IMG/VR virus record: IMGVR_UViG_3300009537_000055 | Span: 1-41,734 of that record | Reading direction: 5' to 3' (one strand) | Length of the DNA: 41,734 nt | Source: a virus | Shown: one piece after another, positions 22,428-31,526 of the stretch | Layout: every line of letters begins with the position of its first letter | Numbering within the stretch: position 1 is the first letter of the stretch | The notes under the pieces: model-generated | Databases searched by the model: none | What the model was told of the DNA's origin: nothing | The model's input: only the letters and a program-made list of their open reading frames with translations | Made by a program: the position numbers and the translations under genes

Positions 22428-23795
22428 ATGAAAGACCCAACAGGAAAAGCAGCACCAGCAGGAGGATTTAAAGTTGGTGGTTGGTATTCAGGATATCAAT
22501 ACAACGGTAGCGGGTTTCCTCAAGCGGCAGGTGTTGAGGCAATTGGTGCAAAATCAGGTCAAGAAGCCCCAACATTCTCTGAAGCAGATAGAACTTTTGT
22601 TCAACAAGAAAGACTGAGGGCAGATCAGGTTCAATCTCCTACACCAATTTCTTTGCCAAGCACTACTGCTTCTCGTGAATTTGTTACAGGGGTAACTGCT
22701 GAAGCCGAAGCAGCTAAAACGGCTTTACAAAATACTTTGACAAGACAACAAGCAGAAGTTGAAGCAAAGATAACTGGTTTAAAAGAGAAAGAACAAGAAA
22801 CACTGGGTGAAGTTAAAACTCTTACAAGCCCTTTCAGAGAAGACTTAGAAAATGCCGAGAGAGACAGACTTTTTATAAATAAGAATTTCGGAGAGAATCA
22901 AGTTTTGATTGACGAACTTGACACATTGTTGACCGAGGGCAATGAGCTTATTAGGCAACAACAAGAGGTTACTGGACTTGCTGCTGTGAGAAATCCCCGA
23001 ATACAAAAGACTATGGATGATGTTGCTGCTCGAACTGGAGTTATCCAAGCTGTTATCAATGCACGAAACGGTCAAATTGCGGTAGCCGAAAACATGATTG
23101 ATAGAAGCATAAATGCAATAGCTGCCGATAGAAACGACCAGATTTCTTATTACGAAACTATTTTGAATTTGAATAGACAAGATATTCTTAAACTTGATAA
23201 GCAGTCTGAAAAATTGGCCGAGGAGCAATTGGCAATTAAGAAGAATGATTTGGCTAGAGCAAATGCAACTGCTGATTATATTAAGCAATTACTCATTGAC
23301 CCCGCAACGGCTGGATTAATGGGCGAGGGTGGTGTGACGCTTACCGACTCGGTTCAGGAGATAAATCAAAAGTTGACTCGAGCAACGTATGCAAGAGAGG
23401 TTAGGGATATGTCTAATAATGTAATAGCCGAGGGATGGCAGGCAGTTATTAGTCCTAAAGGTGTTCCGGCTGATGAGTTGAGAATTTTGACGGACTCTAA
23501 GGGGAAAAAGCATTATTATAGAGACAAGGATGAGCCGGGTGGAGGAGGAGGTGGAGGTACTGGAGCTGAAAGAGAAGTCATAAGAAAAATAGAGGCATTT
23601 GGTGAAATGAAAGAGATTTTGGATAGCTTGGGCGGAGATGATCTATTTGTTTCCCCTAACGAGTGGAAACAAGCAAAAGGAGCTTGGGTAAGACAAGGAT
23701 TTGATGGAGATGATTTTGACTCAGCGTTTAAAGACACGTACGTTGGAAGTCCATCAAAAAGAGGTTTTAAGTTGTCTGAATTTGGAGTAAAATGA
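22428..23795 (+). CDS. Coiled-coil internal virion protein
   Basis: 455 residues. The N-terminus is flexible and Gly/Pro-rich. Residues about 80-295 are a long coiled coil (AKTALQNTLTRQQAEVEAK, LDKQSEKLAEEQLAIKKND). A poly-Gly linker (about residues 367-373) leads to a small acidic C-terminal domain. Size, coiled coil and position between the fibre gene and two very large helical proteins suit the internal core/ejection proteins of podoviruses. No enzymatic motif is seen. The role is inferred from context. Confidence 0.5.
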   Translation: MKDPTGKAAPAGGFKVGGWYSGYQYNGSGFPQAAGVEAIGAKSGQEAPTFSEADRTFVQQERLRADQVQSPTPISLPSTTASREFVTGVTAEAEAAKTALQNTLTRQQAEVEAKITGLKEKEQETLGEVKTLTSPFREDLENAERDRLFINKNFGENQVLIDELDTLLTEGNELIRQQQEVTGLAAVRNPRIQKTMDDVAARTGVIQAVINARNGQIAVAENMIDRSINAIAADRNDQISYYETILNLNRQDILKLDKQSEKLAEEQLAIKKNDLARANATADYIKQLLIDPATAGLMGEGGVTLTDSVQEINQKLTRATYAREVRDMSNNVIAEGWQAVISPKGVPADELRILTDSKGKKHYYRDKDEPGGGGGGGTGAEREVIRKIEAFGEMKEILDSLGGDDLFVSPNEWKQAKGAWVRQGFDGDDFDSAFKDTYVGSPSKRGFKLSEFGVK

Positions 23796-23796
23796 T

Positions 23797-26700
23797 ATGG
23801 CAAAATTCAACATATTTACAGAATATAATGACGATAAAAAGTTAATAGACACCTCATCAACGACTAGCGGAAGTACTGGCAAGTTTTCAATTTTCACTGA
23901 TTTTAATAAGCCAGACTTTATTAAAAAGTCTACTCAAGCACAACAAGCTCCGACCCCGACACAGCAGATAGAACAAAAAAAATTAACATTTGGAGAAAAA
24001 GTAAAAGGATTTTTTAGTAAAGCTAAAACTTTTATTGGTGAAAACATATTTTCAAAAAAGGAGGAAGAAGTAAAAGAACCACCAAAAGGTAGATTGTTAG
24101 AGTTTTTGTCTGGGGTTGCCAGTGGTGGAGTGTTGCCTCCAGGCTTAGAAAGAGATGATGTTTTTGTTAAAGATATCCTTGTTGGCACTTCTAGTCTGGC
24201 TGCTTCAGGGATAGACGTGACGACCGGTTTATTCGAAACTTTTGAAAATAAGAAGTTCCCTAACCTTCCAGAAGATCAAAAAACTAGTACACGTACCAGG
24301 AAGGTTTCTAAAAAAATAAAGAAATGGTCTGCTGAAATGTCTCCTGAAAATCCTGATTTTGCAGATCAAATAATGCAGGGTGTTGGGTCAATGGGTGCAT
24401 TTATTGCTGCTAGTTATGCTACGGGCGGTGGTGCAATTATCCCTGTGGTATTGGAGTCGTTGAGTGAAGGGGGCACAGTATATGAAGAAAACAGAGATGC
24501 TGGGGTAAGTATAGAGGAGTCGGGTGCAAATGCCACTAAAACTCTTGGTCTTAATTTAATATTGAATACTGTTTTAAACGTGTTTGACATTAATTCTAAA
24601 GATATAGGTGCAATAGCTAAAGTAATAAAAGGAACGGGGACTGAGGGAATACAGGAGGGAGCGCAACAGATTATATCTAATGTTTTTACAAAGCGCCCTT
24701 TGATGGAAGGTGTATTGGAGTCTCTAGGTGTTGGTGCAGTTTTGGGTGGTGGTACAACAATAATCATTTCTTCTGGCGATTCAGGGAAAGATAAACAGTT
24801 CACCAAAAGAGAAGGTGAAACTGAGTTTAAGACTTCAAATATTGTAATTAAAGAATCTAAAGTAATTGGTGAGTTTGATGTTGCAGTGGCAAAAGGAGAT
24901 GTGACTATAAACAGAAAAAGAGAAGTAATAAAAATTGAGAAACGTCCAAAAGAAGTCACAAGTGCTATAGCAACAATCAGGCCCGACGGGACAGCAGGAA
25001 TGGTAGTTGAGATTGATCCAAAGGCTCAGTCTAAAGGAATTGGTGCAGATATTGTCAATCAATTAGAAGTCAAGCTTATTAAAAAAGATGTGAGCAAAGC
25101 ACTAATCACTGCACGGGAAAAATCAATTGGTTTTTGGGAAAAGCAAGGATATAAAGCCGTAGAAGGGGAAAAAGTAAAAGATGGATTCTTAAAAATGCAG
25201 AAGACTTTGACTGGGGCTCCGGCTGTGCAACCTAAAAAACCAACTGATTTAAAAATAAAGCCGAAAAAGTCCACACAAGGTAAGTTGTACGACGCAAAAC
25301 AAATACGAAATCAAGTGGATAAAGTTCTCAGATTGGGCGGAGATGAGCTAAAAGATATTTCTATAGTTGGCTCTACAGCTAAAGGTAAAGTAAAACCAAA
25401 TGATTTGGACATAATAATATCCACAAAAAAGGGTGTTACGCAAGCAGTTCCATCAACAGAGCTTCGTAGTAGGCAACAGCTTGAGAAGGTTTTTAGAGAC
25501 GAACTTCAACCCTTCTTTCCTGATAAAAAACTTCATATAAACATTGGAGAGGTTGATCCAAAGAGGGGGGCAAGTATTTCATTGGACGAATTTAGAAAAC
25601 AAGCTCTGATAAGGGAGAGGGGTAAATATCCACAGGGAAGTAAAAAATGGCAAGGCTTTACAGATGAAATAAACAAGCTCAACGCCGCACAACAGCCAAT
25701 AGGCGACGCTACTAAAAAAGCAAAAGCCCCAGTTAAGGTTAAAGAAGTAAGGGTTGTTAAAGAGGAAAGTGTAAAAAACGTAAAAAACATAAAAGATGTA
25801 AAAAATACTCTAAAGGCAGTTAGGAAAAACTTTGAGGACTTAACCTTAGAAGTTGAGGGACAGTCGATTGTAGCACAAGAGCAAAGGGAAGGATTGAATA
25901 TTAAAGATATAAATTTATTGAAAAGAATAGTGGCTCGAAGCAAAAAGTTCCGAGAAGGTGATATTGAGACAATTAGGGCAAGCAATACTGGAGCGCTACT
26001 AAATAGGGTTATAGAAAACATACAGGAGAAAAACCCTGAAATGTCTGAATCTGAAGCATTTAATTTTGCGCTCGATTTACCTACGAAGGCAACTGCTCAA
26101 CAAAGGACAACGGCAGAAACTAGGGAATTAGCCAAAAAAGAAAAGACTTTGAGAAAATTATTGGATGATTTGAAGGCGAAACAAAAAGAATTAGACATTA
26201 AACAGGACGATGTATTGTTTAAACAGTGGCAATCTGTACTGGATGCTCAGGAGAAATTGATCAAACTTATAGAAGTTCCCCAAAGACAGCTTCCAGTAGG
26301 AGAAGGAAAGGAAAAGGTGTCGAGACTTCAGGCAAGATTGAAAGGAGCCTTGGAGAACACGTCACGAGAAGATATTGAAGAACTTGGACTAACAACTTTT
26401 AGGCAAATGAATCAAATAGATCAAATAAAAAAAGCTACTGAGTTTGTCATAAACAACACAGAAGAAGCGATGAAAGTTGTGAGAGGTGAGATTGATCCGC
26501 CAAAAGGAATTCTCCAAAATTCAGTATTTGCAGCCCTTGTTGAATTGGGTAAGGTGGATACAGATGTTGCTACTAAAGTGGCTACTTTGACTGCTACTAG
26601 ATTTGGTCAGGAAATAAATATACTTAAAAAAATACTGGCAGATAATCCAGTAGTGATGATGCAGGATATTGTGGAAGCAAGAATTGAAGCGTATGAGAAA

Positions 26701-26817
26701 AAAAGTGGTAAAAAGATTTCTACTAGGATTAAGTCTGAAAATAAAAGTATTGACAAAAAAATTAGACCTACTACAACAGAACAGTGGAATTCGTTTATTG
26801 AGGAAATTCGATGTTAA
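23797..26817 (+). CDS. Ejected polyvalent-type virion protein with GNAT and nucleotidyltransferase domains
   Basis: 1,006 residues. Residues 1-100 are disordered with two copies of KFxIFT[E/D][Y/F]. Residues about 190-325 hold amphipathic and hydrophobic segments that could form a membrane channel. Residues about 385-470 resemble a GNAT acetyltransferase: SKGIGADIVNQLE as the acetyl-CoA loop and SIGFWEKQGYKAV as the last strand. Residues about 497-600 resemble a minimal nucleotidyltransferase: IVGSTAKGKVKPNDLDIII, with Gly-Ser at 525-526 and a DxD at 536-538. The rest is charged coiled coil. Such mosaics of effector domains match phage polyvalent proteins delivered with the DNA; the next gene has an LPD38-like region, which supports this. 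Domain calls are by motif only. Confidence 0.6.
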   Translation: MAKFNIFTEYNDDKKLIDTSSTTSGSTGKFSIFTDFNKPDFIKKSTQAQQAPTPTQQIEQKKLTFGEKVKGFFSKAKTFIGENIFSKKEEEVKEPPKGRLLEFLSGVASGGVLPPGLERDDVFVKDILVGTSSLAASGIDVTTGLFETFENKKFPNLPEDQKTSTRTRKVSKKIKKWSAEMSPENPDFADQIMQGVGSMGAFIAASYATGGGAIIPVVLESLSEGGTVYEENRDAGVSIEESGANATKTLGLNLILNTVLNVFDINSKDIGAIAKVIKGTGTEGIQEGAQQIISNVFTKRPLMEGVLESLGVGAVLGGGTTIIISSGDSGKDKQFTKREGETEFKTSNIVIKESKVIGEFDVAVAKGDVTINRKREVIKIEKRPKEVTSAIATIRPDGTAGMVVEIDPKAQSKGIGADIVNQLEVKLIKKDVSKALITAREKSIGFWEKQGYKAVEGEKVKDGFLKMQKTLTGAPAVQPKKPTDLKIKPKKSTQGKLYDAKQIRNQVDKVLRLGGDELKDISIVGSTAKGKVKPNDLDIIISTKKGVTQAVPSTELRSRQQLEKVFRDELQPFFPDKKLHINIGEVDPKRGASISLDEFRKQALIRERGKYPQGSKKWQGFTDEINKLNAAQQPIGDATKKAKAPVKVKEVRVVKEESVKNVKNIKDVKNTLKAVRKNFEDLTLEVEGQSIVAQEQREGLNIKDINLLKRIVARSKKFREGDIETIRASNTGALLNRVIENIQEKNPEMSESEAFNFALDLPTKATAQQRTTAETRELAKKEKTLRKLLDDLKAKQKELDIKQDDVLFKQWQSVLDAQEKLIKLIEVPQRQLPVGEGKEKVSRLQARLKGALENTSREDIEELGLTTFRQMNQIDQIKKATEFVINNTEEAMKVVRGEIDPPKGILQNSVFAALVELGKVDTDVATKVATLTATRFGQEINILKKILADNPVVMMQDIVEARIEAYEKKSGKKISTRIKSENKSIDKKIRPTTTEQWNSFIEEIRC

Positions 26818-26820
26818 TAT
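26812..26820 (+). promoter_or_regulatory. Extended -10 before the LPD38-like gene
   Basis: TGTTAATAT lies 5 nt before the ATG at 26826; no Shine-Dalgarno site is present. It overlaps the stop codon of the preceding gene. Confidence 0.45.
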
Positions 26821-26825
26821 AAACT

Positions 26826-28736
26826 ATGGCATTTTGCTTAACCAAGGACCAAGAGAATAAATTAAGAGATGCGTTTGTGTCTAAAAAACTAAATCCATTT
26901 AAACTTGGAAAGATGTCGAGTGAGCAACGTAGAGCCAAACTTGAACAATTTATCGATCCTGAAAATGCTGCTAACGTAAATTCTTTGTTTGAAAGCAAGC
27001 TCTTATTGAAAAATCAAATTACGGGATTTAAAACATGGGCTAGAAACCTTGTTGGTGTAAAACCAAAAGTAAAAAGAGATTTGTTGACAAAAATTAATAG
27101 GTTGAGTGAGATCGGTGTGCTTGATCCAAAAGAATTGCAGAGTTTTAAAGAAGATTTAGTTAGAACTAGATTGGGCATTAATTTGACTTTTGAAGAGGCT
27201 AAAACAGTAAATGATTTATCAAAAATTGTTGATGATTTTAAAGAGAAAACAGACCCTACAAAATCGGATATACAACTTGGAAGAGCAAAAATTGATTTAA
27301 TTGATTATGTGAATTCGCTGAAACCCACGAAACGAAACCTAGCGATTAATATTGCTGGGCTCCCTCGTTCAATTATGGCTTCTCTTGATTTATCCGCCCC
27401 CCTTAATCAAGGGTGGGGAATGATTAGTAGAAAAAGATTTTATACATCGTTGGGTAGCATGCTTAAAACCGTTAAAAGTGAAAATAATTTTAAAAATTTA
27501 CAGGCTTGGATTATCACCCATCCAGATTATGATACGGCCAAAAGAGCTGGCTTGAGGATCACGGAAATTGGTGACAATCTAAATAATAGAGAAGAGGAGT
27601 TTATGAGTAATTTAGTTGATAGGGTTCCTGGGATTTCAGCGTCACAAAGAGCTTATGTAGGATTTTTAAACAAATTAAGGATGGATTCGTTTAGTGATTT
27701 GTTAAGAAAAGCTGAAGTTAAAGGTGAAAATACTGAACCTGGTTCACCTGCTGCAAAAGATTTGGCAAATGTCGTTAATAGTTTTACTGGCGGTGCTGGT
27801 GTTGGTAAAGTTGAGGGAGCTGTACCTTTGTTAAACGCTTTATTCTTTTCACCTAGAAAAATAAAATCAACTATTAATATGATAAATCCAGCAACTTATG
27901 TTAATCCTAAAACAAGTAAAACGGCCAGAATTGACGCAACCAGAAATTTGATTGGCAGTTTGGTAATGTCCGCTTCGATAATTGCTTTATATTCACTTCT
28001 AACAGGTGAAGAGCCTGAAAAAGACCCTACAAGCTCTAATTTTGGAAAGATAAGATCAGGGGATACTAGAATGGACGTGACAGGTGGTAATGCAACTTAT
28101 GCAAATTTTTTATCAAGACTTATTTTTGGAAGAATAAAAACTAATTCAGGAATTTCAAGAAAACTTGGCACGGGTTATGGAGAAACTTCAGCTTTTGATC
28201 TTATTGCTCAATTTATAAGATATAAACTATCTCCTAATTCTTCATTTTTAGTTGACGCTGTTTCTGGCGAAAATGCCATTGGAGAAGAAAAGACAATTTC
28301 ACAGTCGGTGATTGATAGATTTAAACCGCTATTTTTAGATTCAGTTGTTGAACTTCTTGATAGTGATACAGAAGGTAAGTTTGCATTTGTTTTGGGTGGA
28401 TTGTTTGGTGCAGGTTTAAATACTTATTCTGCTGATGCTGATTGGACACAGAAAAACACAAAAGAAATGGTTAATTTTAGAGATCAAGTTGGGGAAAAGG
28501 AATTTAGGGAAGCTAATGAAGAATACAACAAAGAATATGACAAGTGGTTTGAAGAAACAAGAGAAAAACAAGATTATCAAAACTTGACTGATGAAGGAAA
28601 AAAGAAATTAATTACATCATCCAGGGAAAATTTCAAGAAAAAAATACTTGATGAGTATGGTTTTGATCGAACCGAAGAGCCTGATACAGCTGAAGAATTA
28701 GACGAAAAAGAGAGAATTGAACTACTTAAACCTTAA
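26826..28736 (+). CDS. LPD38-like polyvalent/ejected virion protein
   Basis: 636 residues. Residues about 335-440 (LLNALFFSPRKIKSTINMI, a hydrophobic helix SLVMSASIIALYSLLTG, then NFGKIRSGDTRMDVTGGNATY) have the order I know from the LPD38 domain of phage polyvalent proteins. The C-terminal 100 residues are a charged coiled coil (YNKEYDKWFEETREKQDY). Together with the preceding 1,006-residue protein it probably forms the internal core that is injected into the host. It starts 8 nt after the preceding stop. No catalytic residues are evident. Confidence 0.6.
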   Translation: MAFCLTKDQENKLRDAFVSKKLNPFKLGKMSSEQRRAKLEQFIDPENAANVNSLFESKLLLKNQITGFKTWARNLVGVKPKVKRDLLTKINRLSEIGVLDPKELQSFKEDLVRTRLGINLTFEEAKTVNDLSKIVDDFKEKTDPTKSDIQLGRAKIDLIDYVNSLKPTKRNLAINIAGLPRSIMASLDLSAPLNQGWGMISRKRFYTSLGSMLKTVKSENNFKNLQAWIITHPDYDTAKRAGLRITEIGDNLNNREEEFMSNLVDRVPGISASQRAYVGFLNKLRMDSFSDLLRKAEVKGENTEPGSPAAKDLANVVNSFTGGAGVGKVEGAVPLLNALFFSPRKIKSTINMINPATYVNPKTSKTARIDATRNLIGSLVMSASIIALYSLLTGEEPEKDPTSSNFGKIRSGDTRMDVTGGNATYANFLSRLIFGRIKTNSGISRKLGTGYGETSAFDLIAQFIRYKLSPNSSFLVDAVSGENAIGEEKTISQSVIDRFKPLFLDSVVELLDSDTEGKFAFVLGGLFGAGLNTYSADADWTQKNTKEMVNFRDQVGEKEFREANEEYNKEYDKWFEETREKQDYQNLTDEGKKKLITSSRENFKKKILDEYGFDRTEEPDTAEELDEKERIELLKP

Positions 28737-28738
28737 TA

Positions 28739-28747
28739 TGTTACAAT
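28739..28747 (+). promoter_or_regulatory. Extended -10 before the terminase genes
   Basis: TGTTACAAT lies 5 nt before the ATG at 28753. A loose -35 (TTGAAC at 28717-28722) has a 19-nt spacer. No Shine-Dalgarno site; leaderless mRNA predicted. Confidence 0.5.
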
Positions 28748-28752
28748 AAATT

Positions 28753-29259
28753 ATGTCAGGAAAACCAGGTAAGCCAGCACCAAAAGGTAATACTTATAAT
28801 CTCAAGTATAAAGAAGAATACGTTGGGAAGGTTGACGAATACCTTAAAAAAAATAGAGACAGGAATGTAAAAGTCCTTAAAATGAGAAATAATGAAAAGG
28901 GCTATGTAACGTATGACACTAAGTTGAAAGTTAAATTGCCCACCATTTATGGTTTTGCGCTATATTTGGGTGTTGCTGAGAAAACTGTTCGAAATTGGGG
29001 TAAGGCATATAAGGAGTTCCAAGGTGCTTTAAATAAAATTAAAAATGAGCAAAAACAGAGATTGGTTAATAGTGGATTATCTGGAGATTATAATTCATCA
29101 ATTGCCAAACTTATTCTTTCTTCTGAATATGGAATGAAAGAAAGGACCGATAAAACAAGTGGTGATGAGCCAATAAATAATTTTAATGATGAACAAATCG
29201 ACAGGATCGCAGACCGTATCGCCAGAAGAAAAGGCGATGATGGTGGTACATCAAGCTAA
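28753..29259 (+). CDS. Terminase small subunit
   Basis: 168 residues. LPTIYGFALYLGVAEKTVRNW is the helix-turn-helix found in small terminase/DNA-packaging proteins. It is followed by FQGALNKIKNEQKQRLVNSG and SIAKLILSSEYGMKERTD, a strongly recurring end segment of gp3-type small terminases. It should bind the packaging site and recruit the large subunit encoded immediately after it (23-nt overlap with the chosen start). The Lys-rich N-terminus may add DNA contacts. Confidence 0.8.
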   Translation: MSGKPGKPAPKGNTYNLKYKEEYVGKVDEYLKKNRDRNVKVLKMRNNEKGYVTYDTKLKVKLPTIYGFALYLGVAEKTVRNWGKAYKEFQGALNKIKNEQKQRLVNSGLSGDYNSSIAKLILSSEYGMKERTDKTSGDEPINNFNDEQIDRIADRIARRKGDDGGTSS

Positions 29260-30679
29260 AAAAAATTTAATTGATTTCTCTATAGCTACTGATTCAGGAT
29301 ATCAAGATACTTGGTTTCATGAAACAATGGCTATTATTTTTCAATCTGTACTTCAAAAGGTTGAAAATGGTGAAGATGCAAGAGTTATCCTCACTGTTCC
29401 CCCTCGACATGGAAAATCAGAACTAGCTACTAAAAAATTCCCTGCATGGATGCTTGGGAAACATCCTGAGTGGCCTATTATGGTTGCTTCTTATTCTGGT
29501 GATTTGGCTGTTGATTTTGGACATGGCACTAGAGAAATTATGCAGTCCCCTTCTTATCAGGAAATTTTTAAAACCAGGTTGAGAGTGGATACTCAAGCAA
29601 AAGGAAAATGGATGACAGAAGAGAGTGGGGGATATATGGCTGCCGGTGCTGGTGGTGCAATTACTGGTAAAGGTTTCAAAATAGGAATTGTTGATGATAT
29701 TTTTAAAAATAGAGAAGAAGCTGAGTCCGAGACTATTCGTGAGTCCAGGTGGGATTGGTATAGATCAACATTTTACACTCGACAAGAAGGAAATACCGCT
29801 ATCATCGTTATTGGTACTCGTTGGCATACTGATGATCTTATTGGACGTTTAATTGAAAAACAAAAAGAAGATGAGGAGAATCAAGAAGAAGAATACGATA
29901 AATGGACACTAATTGAGTTTCCATCAATTGCCATTAAAGATGAGGATTATAGACAAAAAGGGGATGCTTTGTGGCCAGCTAAGTTTCCTGTTGAAAAGTT
30001 AAGAAAAACTGAAAATACTCTTGGTCCCTATGAATTTGCAGCTCTGTATCAATGTAATCCTATTACCTCAGCAAATCAAGAATTCCATGAAAAGTGGTTT
30101 AAGCCGAGATCATGGGCAGAAGTGGAAGCATTAAGTACAAGAAAATTTGCAACAATTGATCCTGGTGGAAAAGGTATTGAAAATGATACTACTGGAATAG
30201 TTAGAAACTATATAGATAGACAAGGTAAATGGAATATTAAAGCAATGGGAGTACATTTTGACTCGAAAGAATTATTAAATTATATTTTTAAATTACACGA
30301 TGAGGGTTTTGAGAAAATCGGGATAGAAAATACTGTTTATTTAAAAGCGGTTGAACCTTTTTATAAAGAGGCTTGTATAAAAATGAAGAAGTTTCCAAAT
30401 ATTGTGCCAATACCGCAACCGACAACACAGAAAGAAGTAAGGATTAGGGGTTTAATTCCAAGATATTCAAGTGGTAGTATTTTCCACATTGATAATGATT
30501 GTAGAGATTTAGAAAAAGAGTTGTTGGTTTTTCCCAAGGGTGCGCATGATGATGTTGCTGATGCTTTAGCAATGCAAAATGAAATTTCTGAAATTCAAAT
30601 TGATGAACACCAGCAAATAATTATAAGGGCACAGCGGGATGAAAGAGCTAAGCAGGTGGCTAAAAGTCATGGATTTTAA
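29237..30679 (+). CDS. Terminase large subunit
   Basis: 480 residues from the chosen start. VPPRHGKSELAT is the terminase Walker A variant, IGIVDDIFKN the Walker B, and WHTDDLIGRL and YEFAALYQCNP lie in the usual places. In the nuclease half, ATIDPGGKG, IGIENTVYL and AHDDVADALA supply the acidic metal ligands of the RNase-H-like domain. It packages DNA through the portal and cuts concatemers. The frame is open from an ATG at 29186, but that would overlap the small subunit by 74 nt; AAGG before the ATGATG at 29237/29240 supports the later start. Confidence 0.85.
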   Translation: MMVVHQAKKNLIDFSIATDSGYQDTWFHETMAIIFQSVLQKVENGEDARVILTVPPRHGKSELATKKFPAWMLGKHPEWPIMVASYSGDLAVDFGHGTREIMQSPSYQEIFKTRLRVDTQAKGKWMTEESGGYMAAGAGGAITGKGFKIGIVDDIFKNREEAESETIRESRWDWYRSTFYTRQEGNTAIIVIGTRWHTDDLIGRLIEKQKEDEENQEEEYDKWTLIEFPSIAIKDEDYRQKGDALWPAKFPVEKLRKTENTLGPYEFAALYQCNPITSANQEFHEKWFKPRSWAEVEALSTRKFATIDPGGKGIENDTTGIVRNYIDRQGKWNIKAMGVHFDSKELLNYIFKLHDEGFEKIGIENTVYLKAVEPFYKEACIKMKKFPNIVPIPQPTTQKEVRIRGLIPRYSSGSIFHIDNDCRDLEKELLVFPKGAHDDVADALAMQNEISEIQIDEHQQIIIRAQRDERAKQVAKSHGF

Positions 30680-30685
30680 AGCATA

Positions 30686-30694
30686 TGTTACAAT
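30686..30694 (+). promoter_or_regulatory. Extended -10 before the 87-residue gene
   Basis: TGTTACAAT, the same 9-mer as before the small terminase, lies 9 nt before the ATG at 30704. Confidence 0.4.
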
Positions 30695-30703
30695 AATTAG
30701 ATC

Positions 30704-30967
30704 ATGAATGAAAAATTAATTAAAAGGCTTAAAGATGATCCATATTTTGTGGAGTTTCAAAAGATTATTGTTTCTAAAATAGACGAATTGAATTTTGTTG
30801 GTGATTTGAAGAAAATGTCTAATTTAAAAGCTGGTGAAACTGTAAGGGCACGTGCAATGGCTTCTGATATTTTACAGGATATATTACAACCGTTTTTTGA
30901 TTTTAGTGAGAAACGTGAGCCTACTGTAAAGGAAGTTCAAGCAGCAAAAGACAAAGTGGGGTTATAA
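30704..30967 (+). CDS. Hypothetical helical protein after terminase
   Basis: 87 residues, helical: MNEKLIKRLKDDPYFVEF, then GETVRARAMASDILQDILQP. No family recognised, although short helical proteins with a single long helix pair are common between terminase and scaffold genes. Its stop codon overlaps the TATAAT of the following small gene. Confidence 0.55.
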   Translation: MNEKLIKRLKDDPYFVEFQKIIVSKIDELNFVGDLKKMSNLKAGETVRARAMASDILQDILQPFFDFSEKREPTVKEVQAAKDKVGL

Positions 30968-30968
30968 T
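30963..30968 (+). promoter_or_regulatory. -10 box for a 47-residue gene
   Basis: TATAAT with 5 nt to the ATG at 30974. No Shine-Dalgarno site and no clear -35. Confidence 0.45.
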
Positions 30969-30973
30969 ATTTT

Positions 30974-31117
30974 ATGAGTAATGAACACACTAAGTTACAA
31001 ATAAAAACTTGGCTGGAAAATGCAGTTAAAAAAGCACAAAATCCTGATCCCAGAGAGAAACTTAAAAGGTTGAGAAAAGAGAAAATTAAAAAAGTTGCAA
31101 AGAATTATGGACTTTGA
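30974..31117 (+). CDS. 47-residue basic protein
   Basis: MSNEHTKLQIKTWLENAVKK, then NPDPREKLKRLRKEKIKK and a short end. Very basic and helical. It fills the gap between the 87-residue gene and the next gene, and the TATAAT-N5-ATG arrangement seen at other genes of this window marks its start. No family; possibly a nucleic-acid-binding or assembly peptide. Confidence 0.5.
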   Translation: MSNEHTKLQIKTWLENAVKKAQNPDPREKLKRLRKEKIKKVAKNYGL

Positions 31118-31122
31118 GAAAC

Positions 31123-31152
31123 TTGACAAATCAATTTTTATTTCACTATAAT
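31123..31152 (+). promoter_or_regulatory. Strong promoter giving a leaderless mRNA
   Basis: TTGACA (31123-31128), 18 nt, TATAAT (31147-31152), then 6 nt to the ATG at 31159. This is the clearest case of a complete promoter directly abutting a start codon on the plus strand of the structural region. Confidence 0.75.
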
Positions 31153-31158
31153 GGAACC

Positions 31159-31476
31159 ATGAGCTACAAAGATCTGCAAGCAGAGGCAAAGGAATTGGGA
31201 ATAAAGTATATAGGTGTTTCTAAAAGTAACTTAATAAATTCGATTGACGAGGCAAAGAAAAAATCTTCAAAAAAAGAAAAAATAAATAAAAAGGTAAATA
31301 TTGCTGTAGTTCGTGACCTACATAAACAAGAAATCCGAAGGTATACTGATGATACTCATGGTGAGCGCTTTGCTGAATTAGCAAATGAATTTGCAAAAGA
31401 GCGTGATTATACTGTAGAATTAACAGAAGCTAAAAAAAGTGTTGTTTGCCCTAATTGTGGGCACGTACTTAATTAG
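31159..31476 (+). CDS. SAP/Rho-N-like protein with C-terminal zinc ribbon half
   Basis: 105 residues. MSYKDLQAEAKELGIKYIGV followed by SKSNLINSID is the helix-turn-helix of SAP/Rho-N-type nucleic-acid-binding modules. The C-terminus has CPNCGH, one Cys pair of a zinc ribbon, and only two Cys exist, so zinc would be shared in a dimer or absent. The start at 31159 is set by the promoter 6 nt upstream; the frame is open to a TTG at 31114, but that would run through the promoter. It may bind DNA in the capsid or regulate packaging; function unknown. Confidence 0.6.
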   Translation: MSYKDLQAEAKELGIKYIGVSKSNLINSIDEAKKKSSKKEKINKKVNIAVVRDLHKQEIRRYTDDTHGERFAELANEFAKERDYTVELTEAKKSVVCPNCGHVLN

Positions 31477-31480
31477 AAAT

Positions 31481-31508
31481 ATTGCAGTGATGCAATGACC
31501 CTACGGGT
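31481..31508 (+). other. Two adjacent short hairpins before the scaffold gene
   Basis: ATTGC (31481-31485) pairs with GCAAT (31492-31496), and ACCC (31498-31501) pairs with GGGT (31505-31508). An A-run and a weak -10 (TATAGA at 31515-31520, 6 nt before the ATG) follow. Possibly an mRNA processing or control element. Confidence 0.35.
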
Positions 31509-31526
31509 AAAAAATATAGAAGTCCT

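Noticed and set aside
22845-25274. Several minus-strand frames of 70-180 codons opposite the internal virion genes
   Set aside because: They lie wholly inside long, well-supported plus-strand genes, have low-complexity Ser/Leu-rich translations and no promoter or ribosome-site support.
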